This document shows positions 8,323-16,760 of a DNA stretch of 64,000 bases, piece after piece. This DNA is from Alkalispirochaeta americana (lineage in GTDB: Bacteria > Spirochaetota > Spirochaetia > DSM-27196 > Alkalispirochaetaceae), in assembly GCF_900156105.1 (NCBI RefSeq), contig NZ_FTMS01000011.1, forward strand, positions 79,467 through 143,466, in the 5' to 3' direction. Numbering within the stretch: position 1 is the stretch's first letter; every line of letters begins with the position of its first letter. The position numbers and the translations under genes were made by a program. The notes under the pieces are model-generated. The model ran no database searches and was not told the DNA's origin. It saw only the letters and a list, made by a program, of their open reading frames with translations.

Positions 8323-9696
8323 TCATCGCTCGTAGGACGAGCTGATTTTCAGTTCGCTGCGATATTTTGCAACGGTCCTGCGGGCAATCTTGATCCCCCG
8401 CTGAGCCAGGAGATCCGCAAGCTTCTGGTCCGAAAACCGCTTGCCCTGCGAATCCTGCTCTTCCAGAATCTCCCGAATGATCTCCTTTACGCCCTCCTTG
8501 CTGTATTGCGCGCCGCCAGGCCCCGCACCGGCTACACGATTCGAGAAGAAATGCTTCAACTCGAAAATTCCCCATTCAGTCTGAATATACTTTCCGTTCG
8601 TGATCCGGGAAACTGTGGATTCGCTCACGTTCAGCTCGAAGGCGATATCCTTGAGCGTGAGAGGAACCAGATGCTTTTTGCCCTTCAGGAAGAAGTCCCG
8701 CTGAAACTCCAGGATCGCCCGGGCTACCCGGAGCAGCGTCTCGTTGCGCTGCTGGATACCCTGAATAAACCACTGAGCCTCACGAACACCGCGGCCAGCG
8801 AACTTTCGGGCCTCCCGGTTGTCCCCCGTTGCCACCCGGGAAAAGAACGGGTTTACACCAAGAACCGGGATTTGCTCGTCATTCAGCACCAGGAGGAACT
8901 GCCCCTCCTCCCGTTTCAACAGCAGGTCGGGAATCACGTAACCAGCGGCGTCAGAGGAGAACATGCGCCCCGGATAGGGCGTGAGCGATCGAAGCGCCTC
9001 CAGAGCTTCTTGAACCTCTTCCAGAGAGATAGCCAAAGCTTGGGCGACCTCATGATGATGGCCTCGCTCGAGTTTTTCCAGATGATTCCCAACGATCTCC
9101 TGGAGTTTTGGCGGGGGATCTACCATGAGACCCGCCTGAACCAGGAGTGATTCCCGAAAATCGGCAGTACAGCACCCCACAGGTTCAAAAGTCCTGATGG
9201 TATCCATGAGGGGCTTGAGCAGAGGCCGGTCATCGTCGGAGACGAGCAGGTCCGGCGGCTCCTGGTGGAAGCCATTGTCATCGAGGTTGAGAATCAGCAA
9301 CTCCCCCACCCGGAACTCTCTCTCGGAAATGGGTTGAAGCCGCAGTTGCCACAGAAGATGCTCATGAAGCGATTCGGGCCGGGAGAGGGCGCCCTCCAGG
9401 AAATTTCGTTTTCCCTCCTCATCCCCCTGAAACGAGGCCCCTGGGGAATACCCGGGATCTGAGGAGTTTTCGAAATAATCGTAGTCATCGCCGGAATCGT
9501 CCCGTTCGTTCAGCGAAAGTGAAGGAGCCTCCGAGACCAGTTCCAGGGCAGGATTTGTCTCCAGCTCCTCCTGAACGCGGAGCTGCAGCTCCTGCAGGGG
9601 GAGTGTCATGAGCTGGATACTTTGCAGGAGCTGCGGGGTGAGCCGCATTTCCTGCCGCTGTGATAACGCAGGTTTCTGGAACTGCATACTACTCAT
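8323..9696 (-). CDS. rpoN: RNA polymerase sigma-54 factor
   Basis: About 457 aa. The Gln/Leu-rich N-terminal activator-interacting region is clear (LTPQLLQSIQLMTLPLQELQ). The core-binding region is in the middle, a helix-turn-helix near residues 345-370 (LKDIAFELNVSESTVSRI), and the RpoN box ARRTVAKYR is at the C-terminus. The frame can be extended to a TTG at 9723, but that has no ribosome site; the ATG at 9696 is 15 nt after AAGGAG and a second ATG is at 9687, so the exact start is unsettled. An NtrC-type activator lies in the same run. Confidence 0.95.
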   Translation of the reverse strand: MSSMQFQKPALSQRQEMRLTPQLLQSIQLMTLPLQELQLRVQEELETNPALELVSEAPSLSLNERDDSGDDYDYFENSSDPGYSPGASFQGDEEGKRNFLEGALSRPESLHEHLLWQLRLQPISEREFRVGELLILNLDDNGFHQEPPDLLVSDDDRPLLKPLMDTIRTFEPVGCCTADFRESLLVQAGLMVDPPPKLQEIVGNHLEKLERGHHHEVAQALAISLEEVQEALEALRSLTPYPGRMFSSDAAGYVIPDLLLKREEGQFLLVLNDEQIPVLGVNPFFSRVATGDNREARKFAGRGVREAQWFIQGIQQRNETLLRVARAILEFQRDFFLKGKKHLVPLTLKDIAFELNVSESTVSRITNGKYIQTEWGIFELKHFFSNRVAGAGPGGAQYSKEGVKEIIREILEEQDSQGKRFSDQKLADLLAQRGIKIARRTVAKYRSELKISSSYER

Positions 9697-9791
9697 AATG
9701 CGAGAGGCTGTCTCCTTTGTCAATTTTTTCGGGATGCACCCGTCACATTATCACCAGCCGGGTATCACCAGCCAAGGCTCTTCCGGTGGTT

Positions 9792-10523
9792 TTACCGCTG
9801 GTAATCGTCTCCCAGATAAATCCGCCGCGCCGTCTCATCGGCCTCGATCTCTTCCCTTGTTCCGGCTACTACAATTTCTCCGCAATTTATCAGGTAGGAA
9901 TAGCCGGAAATCTCCAGGGTGTCCCGCTCATTGTGATCGGTAATGAGGATACCGATCCCCTGACGGGCCAGGTGCAAACAGATGCTTTTGATTTCATAGC
10001 GCGCTCTGGGATCTATTCCGGCGAAGGGCTCGTCCAGAAGCAGGAATTTCGGCTCGATCGCCAGAGCCCGGGCAATTTCGGTGCGCCGCCGCTCACCACC
10101 GGAAAGGGTGTAAGCCTTCTGCCGCCGAAGCCCGATGACGCCCAGCTCATCCAGAAGCTGATCTGCACGAAACAGCCGTTCCTTCCGGGAAAGATCCCGT
10201 CGGAGTTCCAGGACAGCCAGGAGATTCTGCTCAACCGTAAGTTTTCGGAAGATCGACGGCTCCTGAGGCAGATAGGATATTCCCGCCAGAGCCCGACGAA
10301 ACATGGGAAGGCGGGTGATCTCCCGGCTTCCCAGGTAGACCTGGCCGGCCGTGGCAGAGATAAACCCTACTACCATATAGAAAAGAGTGGTCTTTCCCGC
10401 CCCGTTGGGTCCCAGAAGACTCACCACCTGCCCCGTCTCCATGGAGAAATCAACCCCCCGGACAACTTCCTTGCGGCCGAAGCGCTTTCGCAACCCCGAG
10501 ACGCTCAGGGTGGTCCCACTCAT
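9792..10523 (-). CDS. lptB: LPS export ABC ATPase LptB
   Basis: 243-aa ABC ATPase. Walker A is GPNGAGKTT (residues about 38-46), the signature is LSGGERRRTEIARAL, and Walker B is LLLDEPFAGIDP. These are the family-specific variants seen in LptB, which powers LPS extraction with LptFG. It overlaps the 3' end of lptA by 4 bp and sits just upstream of rpoN, as in proteobacteria. In spirochaetes without classical LPS the exported lipid is uncertain. Confidence 0.93.
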   Translation of the reverse strand: MSGTTLSVSGLRKRFGRKEVVRGVDFSMETGQVVSLLGPNGAGKTTLFYMVVGFISATAGQVYLGSREITRLPMFRRALAGISYLPQEPSIFRKLTVEQNLLAVLELRRDLSRKERLFRADQLLDELGVIGLRRQKAYTLSGGERRRTEIARALAIEPKFLLLDEPFAGIDPRARYEIKSICLHLARQGIGILITDHNERDTLEISGYSYLINCGEIVVAGTREEIEADETARRIYLGDDYQR

Positions 10524-11209
10524 TCCACCTCCTCCCGGGGAGCCGTCTCTTCCAGGAAGACCGACCCTTCCACCTGTCCCTGGAGCTCAATCTCATCGGT
10601 GGCAAGATTCATGATAATCCGCGTTGCCCGGTATTCATCGCCCTTCCAGAAGACCCGGGGAAAACCCGAGAGCTCCAGAACTTCTTCCTGCCGACGATAA
10701 CGAAGAAACTGGGACCGGGCGGTGAGATCTTCCCGAAGCACCCGCACCGACATCTGGAGAATAAGAAGATCACCCCCACGGCGGGTCTCGAGAAATCCTC
10801 CTTTCACAATCAGATCGTTGATCTCGTCGTCCACAACAACCTGCCCGGAGGCTCTGAAGTTTTCCGTCTCCCGATCGAACCAGACCGTATCGGCGGTGAT
10901 GGAGAAACCCCGTTCCCCATCAAGGACACGAACGTTCTTTCGCGTCTCGGCATAGCGAAAGTCGGGGCCGTACAACTCGATTTCGTCAGCCAGAAGGATA
11001 ACCGCGGCGCTCTCCACGCGGGCATTTCCGCGCAAAACCGTTCGTTCCCGCCCTTCGGCAAGAATAATTTCGGTCTCATCTCCGGAAAACCGGAATGAAT
11101 CGGCCCCGGCGAGGCAGGGAGGAAGAACAAGGAGAAGAAACCCCGCGAAGACCCCGAGGGGCCGCCCCTTCAGTAACTCCCAGGCTCGGCCCCACCAAAA
11201 AGTTCTCAC
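10520..11209 (-). CDS. lptA: LptA/OstA-like periplasmic bridge protein
   Basis: 229 aa with an N-terminal hydrophobic export signal (about residues 15-36) and a repeating beta-strand pattern of alternating 'sGnarVe / aDeIel' units typical of the OstA jelly roll that shuttles LPS between inner and outer membrane. It starts with a GTG that overlaps the lptC stop (GTGA), so it is translationally coupled. Sequence similarity in this family is weak; the call leans on its place between lptC and lptB. Confidence 0.83.
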   Translation of the reverse strand: MRTFWWGRAWELLKGRPLGVFAGFLLLVLPPCLAGADSFRFSGDETEIILAEGRERTVLRGNARVESAAVILLADEIELYGPDFRYAETRKNVRVLDGERGFSITADTVWFDRETENFRASGQVVVDDEINDLIVKGGFLETRRGGDLLILQMSVRVLREDLTARSQFLRYRRQEEVLELSGFPRVFWKGDEYRATRIIMNLATDEIELQGQVEGSVFLEETAPREEVE

Positions 11210-11781
11210 TGAGAGGTCTCCTCCGCTGAAAAGCGCCCCGAGACATCCCGGGAGAAGAGTATCCTGTTCTCACGCCCCTTCAAGCGAAACCCTGTCCCCT
11301 CCACAGCCGAACCGTCATCGCGGAGCAGCAGGACCTTTCCGTCGGGAGGCCCTGCCAGAAGACGCTCCGCCTGATCCCAGGAAAGGCTCTCGCTCTCCAG
11401 CTCGGCACCCTCCAGAAGTGAATGAAACCGGACCGTTCCGGTGAGTTCGATGTTCTCGGAATCCAGAAAAAACACGCCCCGGTCGGCATCCCCCTCCAGG
11501 CGCAAGACCCCGTCAGGACCGTACTCCCGGAAAGAAAGCCCCTCAAAGGTCTGGATACGCTTGTCCCGGTAGGTGGCAATCCGATCCACCGTCAGTTCAA
11601 CCCGGTAATCCCGCTCCACCACCATGCGGGCCTTCAGAACCTCTACCTGGGGGATCTCCCGCGCTTCACCTGCCGAAGTTCCTGCTGCAGCGTTATCGGG
11701 CGAACACCCGCTTCCCGCAAGCAGAAAGGCCGTCACCAGGAATGCCGACGGTAATGCCGAAAACATCGTCGGCACAATCAT
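11206..11781 (-). CDS. lptC: LptC-like lipoprotein/anchored Lpt component
   Basis: 191 aa. The N-terminal signal (ALPSAFLVTAFLLAG) ends in a cysteine (GSGC) that may be a relaxed spirochaetal lipobox. The rest has the beta-rich repeats of the LptC family (YRDKRIQTFEGLSFREYG). The ATG follows AGGAG by 7 nt, and the pyrG stop lies 9 bp upstream. It is assigned mainly from fold pattern plus the lptC-lptA-lptB order. Confidence 0.75.
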   Translation of the reverse strand: MIVPTMFSALPSAFLVTAFLLAGSGCSPDNAAAGTSAGEAREIPQVEVLKARMVVERDYRVELTVDRIATYRDKRIQTFEGLSFREYGPDGVLRLEGDADRGVFFLDSENIELTGTVRFHSLLEGAELESESLSWDQAERLLAGPPDGKVLLLRDDGSAVEGTGFRLKGRENRILFSRDVSGRFSAEETSQ

Positions 11782-11790
11782 CCATCGCTC

Positions 11791-13470
11791 CTAGGATTGA
11801 TCGGACGTTTCAGATGTTTCCGATTGAACCGGGGCCTCGGACCGGACCGGACCGGACAGACGCTCTTTCTGATACGCCCCGACAGCCCCGAGAAAGCTGC
11901 GAAACAGGGGGTGAGCCTCAACGGGTTTGGAGATAAACTCCGGGTGAAACTGAACACCCAGTCCCCAGGGATGGCCCCGCCACTCCACCGATTCCACCAG
12001 CGAGAAATCTTCCGTGACTGCTCCCGTGACAAGGCCCGCCTCGTCCAGGCGCTGCCGATACAGGTTGGAGACCTCGTAGCGGTGGCGATGCCGTTCGTGA
12101 ATAATATCCTTTTCGTATACGCTGCGGATCAGGGTATCGGGCAAAAGACGGGACACGCTTAACCCGAGGCGCATGGTCCCGCCGTAGTTCTTCACGTCCA
12201 CCTGCTCTTCCAGAAGGCTCACAACGGGATGTTCGCAGTCAGGAACAAACTCGGTACTGTCGGCACTCTCATACCCCAGAACGGACCGGGCGTACTCGAT
12301 CACCATGATCTGCATACCCAGGCAGATCCCGAAGTAGGGAATCTTTTGCTCCCGGGCATAGCGCGCAACAGCCACCATGCCTTCAACGCCGCGCCCGCCA
12401 AATCCACCGGGAACGAGGATACCGTCGACATCTGCAAAGGCTTCTTTGAGCCCACGGGGAGAACGATCAAGCCGTTCTGAATCGACCTTCACCAGCTCCA
12501 CCCGCAGGTCCTGAGCTACTGCTCCGTGAATGATCGCCTCGTCCACGGACTTGTAGGTATCGCTCAGCTCGATATATTTTCCCACCACGGCAATCCGCAC
12601 CAGCCGATCCGCACCAGTCACCACGGAGACCACATGTTCCCATTCCGAGAGATCCTCGGAAGGAACCTCCATGCCCAACCGTTCCAGACAGATCCGGTCA
12701 AGCCCCTGCTGATGATACATGAGGGGAATCTCGTAAAGCGACCGTTTTACATCGTAGGCGGAGATAACACTGTCGTGATCAACATTGGTAAAGAGCGCGA
12801 TCTTTCGACGCTCATCATCGGGCAGCTCCAGAGGAGCCCGGCAGAGAAGAACATCGGGCTGAATACCGATTTCCCGCAGTTCCTTCACGGAATGCTGGGT
12901 TGGTTTCGTCTTGAGTTCACCGTTGGCAACCACCGGGATCAGCGTCAGGTGAACCGAGAGGACGTTTTTCTTGCCCAGCTCGTGCATCATCTGCCGTACC
13001 GCCTCCAGGAAGGGAAAGGATTCGATATCCCCCACAGTCCCCCCTACCTCGACGATGGTCAGATCCACTCCGGGCTCGTCGCCTACCTGGCGGATGCGCT
13101 GCTTGATCCTGTCAGTGATATGAGGAATTACCTGGACGGTTCGTCCCAGATAACGGCCCTCCCGTTCGCGCTGGATTACTTCCTGGTAAATCTGTCCCGT
13201 GGTAATAGAGTTTGCCCGGGAGAGGGTGGACTTGGTAAAGCGTGCATAGTTGCCGAGATCCAGATCGGTCTCGGCCCCGTCGTCGGTGACATAGACCTCG
13301 CCGTGCTGATAGGGACTCATGGTCCCGGCATCAACATTGATGTACGGATCAACTTTGATCATCCGGATTGTGAGACCGCGACTTTCCAGAAGGCTTCCAA
13401 GGGACGCTGCGGCGACGCCCTTCCCCAGACTCGAACAGACACCACCGGTTACGAAAATATACTTGTTCAT
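11791..13470 (-). CDS. pyrG: CTP synthase
   Basis: 559-aa CTP synthase that aminates UTP to CTP. The N-terminal synthetase domain begins MNKYIFVTGGVCSSLGKG; the usual second Val of GGVVSS is Cys here. The glutamine amidotransferase domain has the nucleophile Cys in FGICLGMQ and the His/Glu pair in GVQFHPEF. The C-terminal tail after residue about 535 is low-complexity (Ser/Glu/Thr-rich) and is partly encoded by a GGACC repeat at about 11840-11860. It is the first gene of the minus run and diverges from cheR. Confidence 0.97.
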   Translation of the reverse strand: MNKYIFVTGGVCSSLGKGVAAASLGSLLESRGLTIRMIKVDPYINVDAGTMSPYQHGEVYVTDDGAETDLDLGNYARFTKSTLSRANSITTGQIYQEVIQREREGRYLGRTVQVIPHITDRIKQRIRQVGDEPGVDLTIVEVGGTVGDIESFPFLEAVRQMMHELGKKNVLSVHLTLIPVVANGELKTKPTQHSVKELREIGIQPDVLLCRAPLELPDDERRKIALFTNVDHDSVISAYDVKRSLYEIPLMYHQQGLDRICLERLGMEVPSEDLSEWEHVVSVVTGADRLVRIAVVGKYIELSDTYKSVDEAIIHGAVAQDLRVELVKVDSERLDRSPRGLKEAFADVDGILVPGGFGGRGVEGMVAVARYAREQKIPYFGICLGMQIMVIEYARSVLGYESADSTEFVPDCEHPVVSLLEEQVDVKNYGGTMRLGLSVSRLLPDTLIRSVYEKDIIHERHRHRYEVSNLYRQRLDEAGLVTGAVTEDFSLVESVEWRGHPWGLGVQFHPEFISKPVEAHPLFRSFLGAVGAYQKERLSGPVRSEAPVQSETSETSDQS

Positions 13471-13617
13471 CGGGGTTCACATTATTACCTCGTGGGGGTG
13501 GAATAGCAACCCCGGGAGCGATTCCTTTTCCCAATCTCCGATCTTTCTGCACTGTTCCCTATCAACTGGAGATCGATTTTGGAGGGCAAAAAAAAGTATG
13601 CGCAGAAATCGCTGGAT

Positions 13618-13647
13618 TTGACAGGCGTTATGTGCAAGAATTATTCT
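13618..13647 (+). promoter_or_regulatory. Candidate sigma-70 promoter for cheR
   Basis: A perfect TTGACA at 13618-13623 is followed after 17-18 bp by TTATTC/TATTCT (13641-13647). It lies about 30 bp upstream of the cheR ATG at 13677, which has GAGG at a good distance. It is in the 206-bp divergent spacer between pyrG and cheR, which otherwise shows only an A-run near 13589-13595. The -10 match is modest. Confidence 0.5.
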
Positions 13648-13676
13648 TGACTAGCACATGAGGCGGTGAGGAAATT

Positions 13677-14492
13677 ATGTCTGAATTTTTAAGCGATGCC
13701 GATTTCACGCGCTTTCGGGATTTAATATATAACGAAAGCGGTATCCATTTCTCGGAATCAAACCGCACCATTCTGGAGAGCCGCCTCAAGGAGCGGCTCA
13801 AGGCGGAGAAAATCGAAACCGTGGGGCAATATTTCTCCCATGTTCGGTCTGACCAGGAGGAGCTGAAGGTATTGCTCGACGCGGTGACAACGAACCTCAC
13901 CCGGTTCTTCCGCAACGCCGCTCATTGGCAAACCTTCGAGAACTACGTTCTACCCGATCTGGTAAAGTACAAACGCGAGAAAGGCGACCGAAAGTTCCGG
14001 GTCTGGAGCGCAGGGTGCTCCACCGGAGAGGAGCCCTACACCATTGCCATGCAGCTTCTTGATCTGCTTCCTCCAGGGTTCGATATCGAGATTCTCGCCT
14101 CTGACCTCAGTCTCAAGTCGGTCCTCACGGGCCAGCAGGGCTTTTATCCCGACAGTCGCGTTACGGGGATCCCCGAAAAACCCCTGGCCAAGTACTTCGA
14201 CAAGAAGGACGGCGGCTATCAGGTAAAGGATTCCATCAAAAAGCTGGTCACCTTCGATTACCACAATCTGAAGCACGACAGCGGCAAACGGAATCTTGAT
14301 GTGGTGTTCTGCCGAAATGTTCTTATCTATTTTGACGAACCTGCCCAGAAGGTTGTGGTAGATCGGTTCTGGAACGCCATGGCGAATCACTCTTTTCTTT
14401 TCATAGGCCACAGCGAGTCCCTTTTTGGAATGAAGACACAGTTTTCATTTCTCAAGACGGATTGGGCTTGTATCTATGCAAAAGATGTGTAA
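13677..14492 (+). CDS. cheR: Chemotaxis protein methyltransferase CheR
   Basis: 271-aa SAM-dependent methyltransferase that methylates glutamates on chemoreceptors. It has the N-terminal all-alpha CheR domain (residues 1-75) followed by the SAM-binding fold with RVWSAGCSTGEEPYTIAM and the DVVFCRNVLIYFD motif. It is followed by cheB after 34 bp, giving the methylation/demethylation pair of the adaptation system. The partial chemoreceptor at the right edge could be one substrate. Confidence 0.96.
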   Translation: MSEFLSDADFTRFRDLIYNESGIHFSESNRTILESRLKERLKAEKIETVGQYFSHVRSDQEELKVLLDAVTTNLTRFFRNAAHWQTFENYVLPDLVKYKREKGDRKFRVWSAGCSTGEEPYTIAMQLLDLLPPGFDIEILASDLSLKSVLTGQQGFYPDSRVTGIPEKPLAKYFDKKDGGYQVKDSIKKLVTFDYHNLKHDSGKRNLDVVFCRNVLIYFDEPAQKVVVDRFWNAMANHSFLFIGHSESLFGMKTQFSFLKTDWACIYAKDV

Positions 14493-14526
14493 TAGCACCC
14501 CGGGTACTACTTCCAGGAGAGATTAG

Positions 14527-15699
14527 GTGAACAAAGAAAAAAAGATCAGTGTTCTGGTCGTCGACGATTCTGCCCTGATGAGAAACCTCGTGAGCAGAAT
14601 CATTGAGAGCGCCCCGGAACTGGCCGTGGCCGCAACAGCCATGAACGGCGAGTTCGCTCTGCAAAAGATCCCCCGTCTGAAACCGGATGTAATTGTCCTG
14701 GATCTGGAGATGCCCAAGATGAACGGGATCGAGTTTCTCCAGGCCCGGCGCGACCAGGGAATCGACATTCCCGTCATTATTCTCTCCTCCATTGCCCAGA
14801 AGGGAGCCCGCATCACCATGGAGGCTCTCTCCCTGGGAGCCAGCGACTTTATCCCCAAACCCTCAGGGGCGGTCTCCCACGACCTCCACGTGGTGGGCGA
14901 TCAGCTTATCACCATGATTCGAGCCTATGGGGGAGAATATCTCCGCAGCCGTGGCGAGACGCCTCCCGAGCCGCCCCAGGACTATGCCACCAGGGTACCC
15001 CGCCACGAGGAAGTACCACCCCAGGAAACGGCCGGGCCTGGAGCCGCTCCGGTATCCCCGACGGAGAAACCCTGGTCGGCCCAAAAACCCGCAAAAAAAT
15101 CCCCCCAGGCACGGCCGGGCACGCTGGAAGTGATCGTCCTGGGAATTTCCACGGGAGGGCCCAACGCCCTGCGTCGGGTCTTTGCCGATCTGGAGGAAGA
15201 TATCGGAGTCCCAATCTTGGTGGTGCAGCACATGCCACCGGGGTTCACCACCGAGTTTGCCGCAAGCTTGAACCGGATCTGCCCCCTGGAGGTTCTGGAG
15301 GCCTCCGATGGCGACGTGATAAAACCGGGCCGGGTCCTGATCGCCCCGGGCAACTACCATATGGAGGTGAATCGCCGCCCCCTGGCCGCCACAATATCCC
15401 TGCACCAGGGCGACCCCTGCAACGGTCACCGTCCCTCGGCAGGGCTCCTCTTCAAGTCGGTGGCGCGGGCCTACGGCAATCAGGCCATGGCGATTCTGAT
15501 GACCGGCATGGGCCGGGATGGAGCCTGGGAGATAGGTGAAATCTACGAAGCCGGAGGAATGACGATCGGCCAGGACGAGCAGTCCAGCATTGTCTACGGT
15601 ATGCCCCGCGTGGCCTGGGAAAACGGCTATATCCACCGACAGGTCTCTCTGGACAATATGGCCGAGACGATCAACGCCATGGCCAGGAGCTTGCGCTAA
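14527..15699 (+). CDS. cheB: Chemotaxis methylesterase/glutamine deamidase CheB
   Basis: 390 aa. The receiver domain occupies residues 1-125 with phospho-acceptor Asp59 (VIVLDLEMPKMNG). A proline-rich linker of about 60 residues (150-200) joins it to the esterase domain, longer than the usual CheB linker. The catalytic triad is visible: Ser in GISTGGP, His in QHMPPGFT and Asp in MTGMGRDGA. It starts with GTG after AGGAGAGATTAG. It works opposite CheR on chemoreceptor methyl-glutamates. Confidence 0.96.
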   Translation: MNKEKKISVLVVDDSALMRNLVSRIIESAPELAVAATAMNGEFALQKIPRLKPDVIVLDLEMPKMNGIEFLQARRDQGIDIPVIILSSIAQKGARITMEALSLGASDFIPKPSGAVSHDLHVVGDQLITMIRAYGGEYLRSRGETPPEPPQDYATRVPRHEEVPPQETAGPGAAPVSPTEKPWSAQKPAKKSPQARPGTLEVIVLGISTGGPNALRRVFADLEEDIGVPILVVQHMPPGFTTEFAASLNRICPLEVLEASDGDVIKPGRVLIAPGNYHMEVNRRPLAATISLHQGDPCNGHRPSAGLLFKSVARAYGNQAMAILMTGMGRDGAWEIGEIYEAGGMTIGQDEQSSIVYGMPRVAWENGYIHRQVSLDNMAETINAMARSLR

Positions 15700-15701
15700 C
15701 G

Positions 15702-16409
15702 GTGCGGGGTTCTCTTGGACAGGGAGCACCCCTGGAAGTGCGGGATCTTGGTCTGGTTTCTTACAAAGAGGCCCTGGCGCTTCAATACGAACTGGTGCGC
15801 CAACGCCAGCAGGGGGAGATCCCCGATACGTTACTCCTTCTTGAGCACCCTCCCGTGATTACCCTGGGGAGAAGCGCTGCCGAGAGTGACATTCTGGCAC
15901 CCCCGGAGGTTCTCGACGCAGCAGGTGCCACAATTGAACGTATCGAGCGGGGTGGCGAGACCACCTACCACGGCCCCGGGCAGTTGGTGGGATACCTCAT
16001 CGTGGATCTTCGCCAGCACCTGCGTAGCCTCAAGCGCTACGTTCATCTTCTGGAAGAGGCCTTTATCCTGCTCCTGGAGGAGCACTACCTGATCAAGGCC
16101 GGGCGTGACCCCGAGCATCGTGGCGTATGGGTGGACAACAAAAAGATCACGGCCCTGGGTGTGGCTGTCCAGCAACGGGTTACCTTCCACGGCTTTGCCT
16201 TCAACGTGAACACCGATCTCTCCCATTTTTCCTGGATCATTCCCTGCGGAATCTCCGACAGGGGGCAGACATCGCTTCAGGAACTAACAGGAGCACCCAC
16301 TGATATGCAGCGGATCAAGGACGAGATATCACGAATCCTGGCGGAACTCTTCGGGTTTGAACGAATCCTCCTGAAGGGAGAGACCTCCACCCCCGGTAAG
16401 CACCGGTAG
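15702..16409 (+). CDS. lipB: Octanoyl-ACP:protein N-octanoyltransferase
   Basis: 235-aa LipB that transfers octanoate from ACP to lipoyl domains, the first step of lipoate synthesis. It shows the RGGETTYHGPGQLVGY motif, the catalytic Cys in IIPCGISDRG, and the paired Lys in NKKITALGV. The start is GTG 2 bp after the cheB stop; a TTG at 15714 is an alternative. No lipA is in the window. Its last 80 bp overlap the convergent RseC-like gene. Confidence 0.95.
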   Translation: MRGSLGQGAPLEVRDLGLVSYKEALALQYELVRQRQQGEIPDTLLLLEHPPVITLGRSAAESDILAPPEVLDAAGATIERIERGGETTYHGPGQLVGYLIVDLRQHLRSLKRYVHLLEEAFILLLEEHYLIKAGRDPEHRGVWVDNKKITALGVAVQQRVTFHGFAFNVNTDLSHFSWIIPCGISDRGQTSLQELTGAPTDMQRIKDEISRILAELFGFERILLKGETSTPGKHR

Positions 16410-16760
16410 GTCCTCCCGTCGGGAACCGCGAGCTACAGCCAGCCCCAGGACAGCGAGACCGGCCAGAAAAGCGCACCAGGGCCCCCCGGGGAGAAATCTC
16501 CCCCAAAGGATTCCTGCTGCCAGGGGAGCTCCCGGAAACCGGAGGAGCCCGCGCACGAAGGCACTCCGGGGTGCGAGGAACCAGACCATTTCTCCGGGAC
16601 GGGGATCAGGCATATCTTCGGGCACAGCCACCCGCAGAAGCCGGTGCCTGGCGCTGCACCGGCTCCCCCCGCAGGCACGACACCCTTCCTTTCGGGGCAG
16701 GACCAGCGCCTCCCGATCATCCGGGTTCCAACGCATTACCCGTCCCCAATGGTGTTTCAC
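16329..16760 (-). CDS. RseC/MucC (SoxR-reducing system) family membrane protein
   Basis: About 143 aa. The N-terminal cysteine cluster CRACGGSRC, a beta-rich stretch ending at PRPGEMVWFLAP, and two hydrophobic segments (around residues 75-95 and 97-115) match the RseC family, whose members sit in the membrane and affect Rnf/SoxR or RseB function. I place the start at the GTG at 16760, because it overlaps the upstream gene's stop as GTGA. An in-frame GTG at 16775 lies inside that gene. Its 3' end overlaps lipB by 81 bp in convergent orientation. Confidence 0.7.
   Translation of the reverse strand: MKHHWGRVMRWNPDDREALVLPRKEGCRACGGSRCSARHRLLRVAVPEDMPDPRPGEMVWFLAPRSAFVRGLLRFPGAPLAAGILWGRFLPGGPWCAFLAGLAVLGLAVARGSRREDLPVLTGGGGLSLQEDSFKPEEFRQDS

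Noticed and set aside
9749..9773. TATCACCAGCC direct repeat between lptB and rpoN as a mobile-element footprint
   Set aside because: Two 11-bp copies 14 bp apart without inverted repeats or disrupted genes; too little for a transposition claim. Only its resemblance to the carotenoid repeats is noted.
11838..11862. GGACC-type tandem repeat at the end of pyrG
   Set aside because: Short, imperfect and in a non-conserved C-terminal tail; no likely function.
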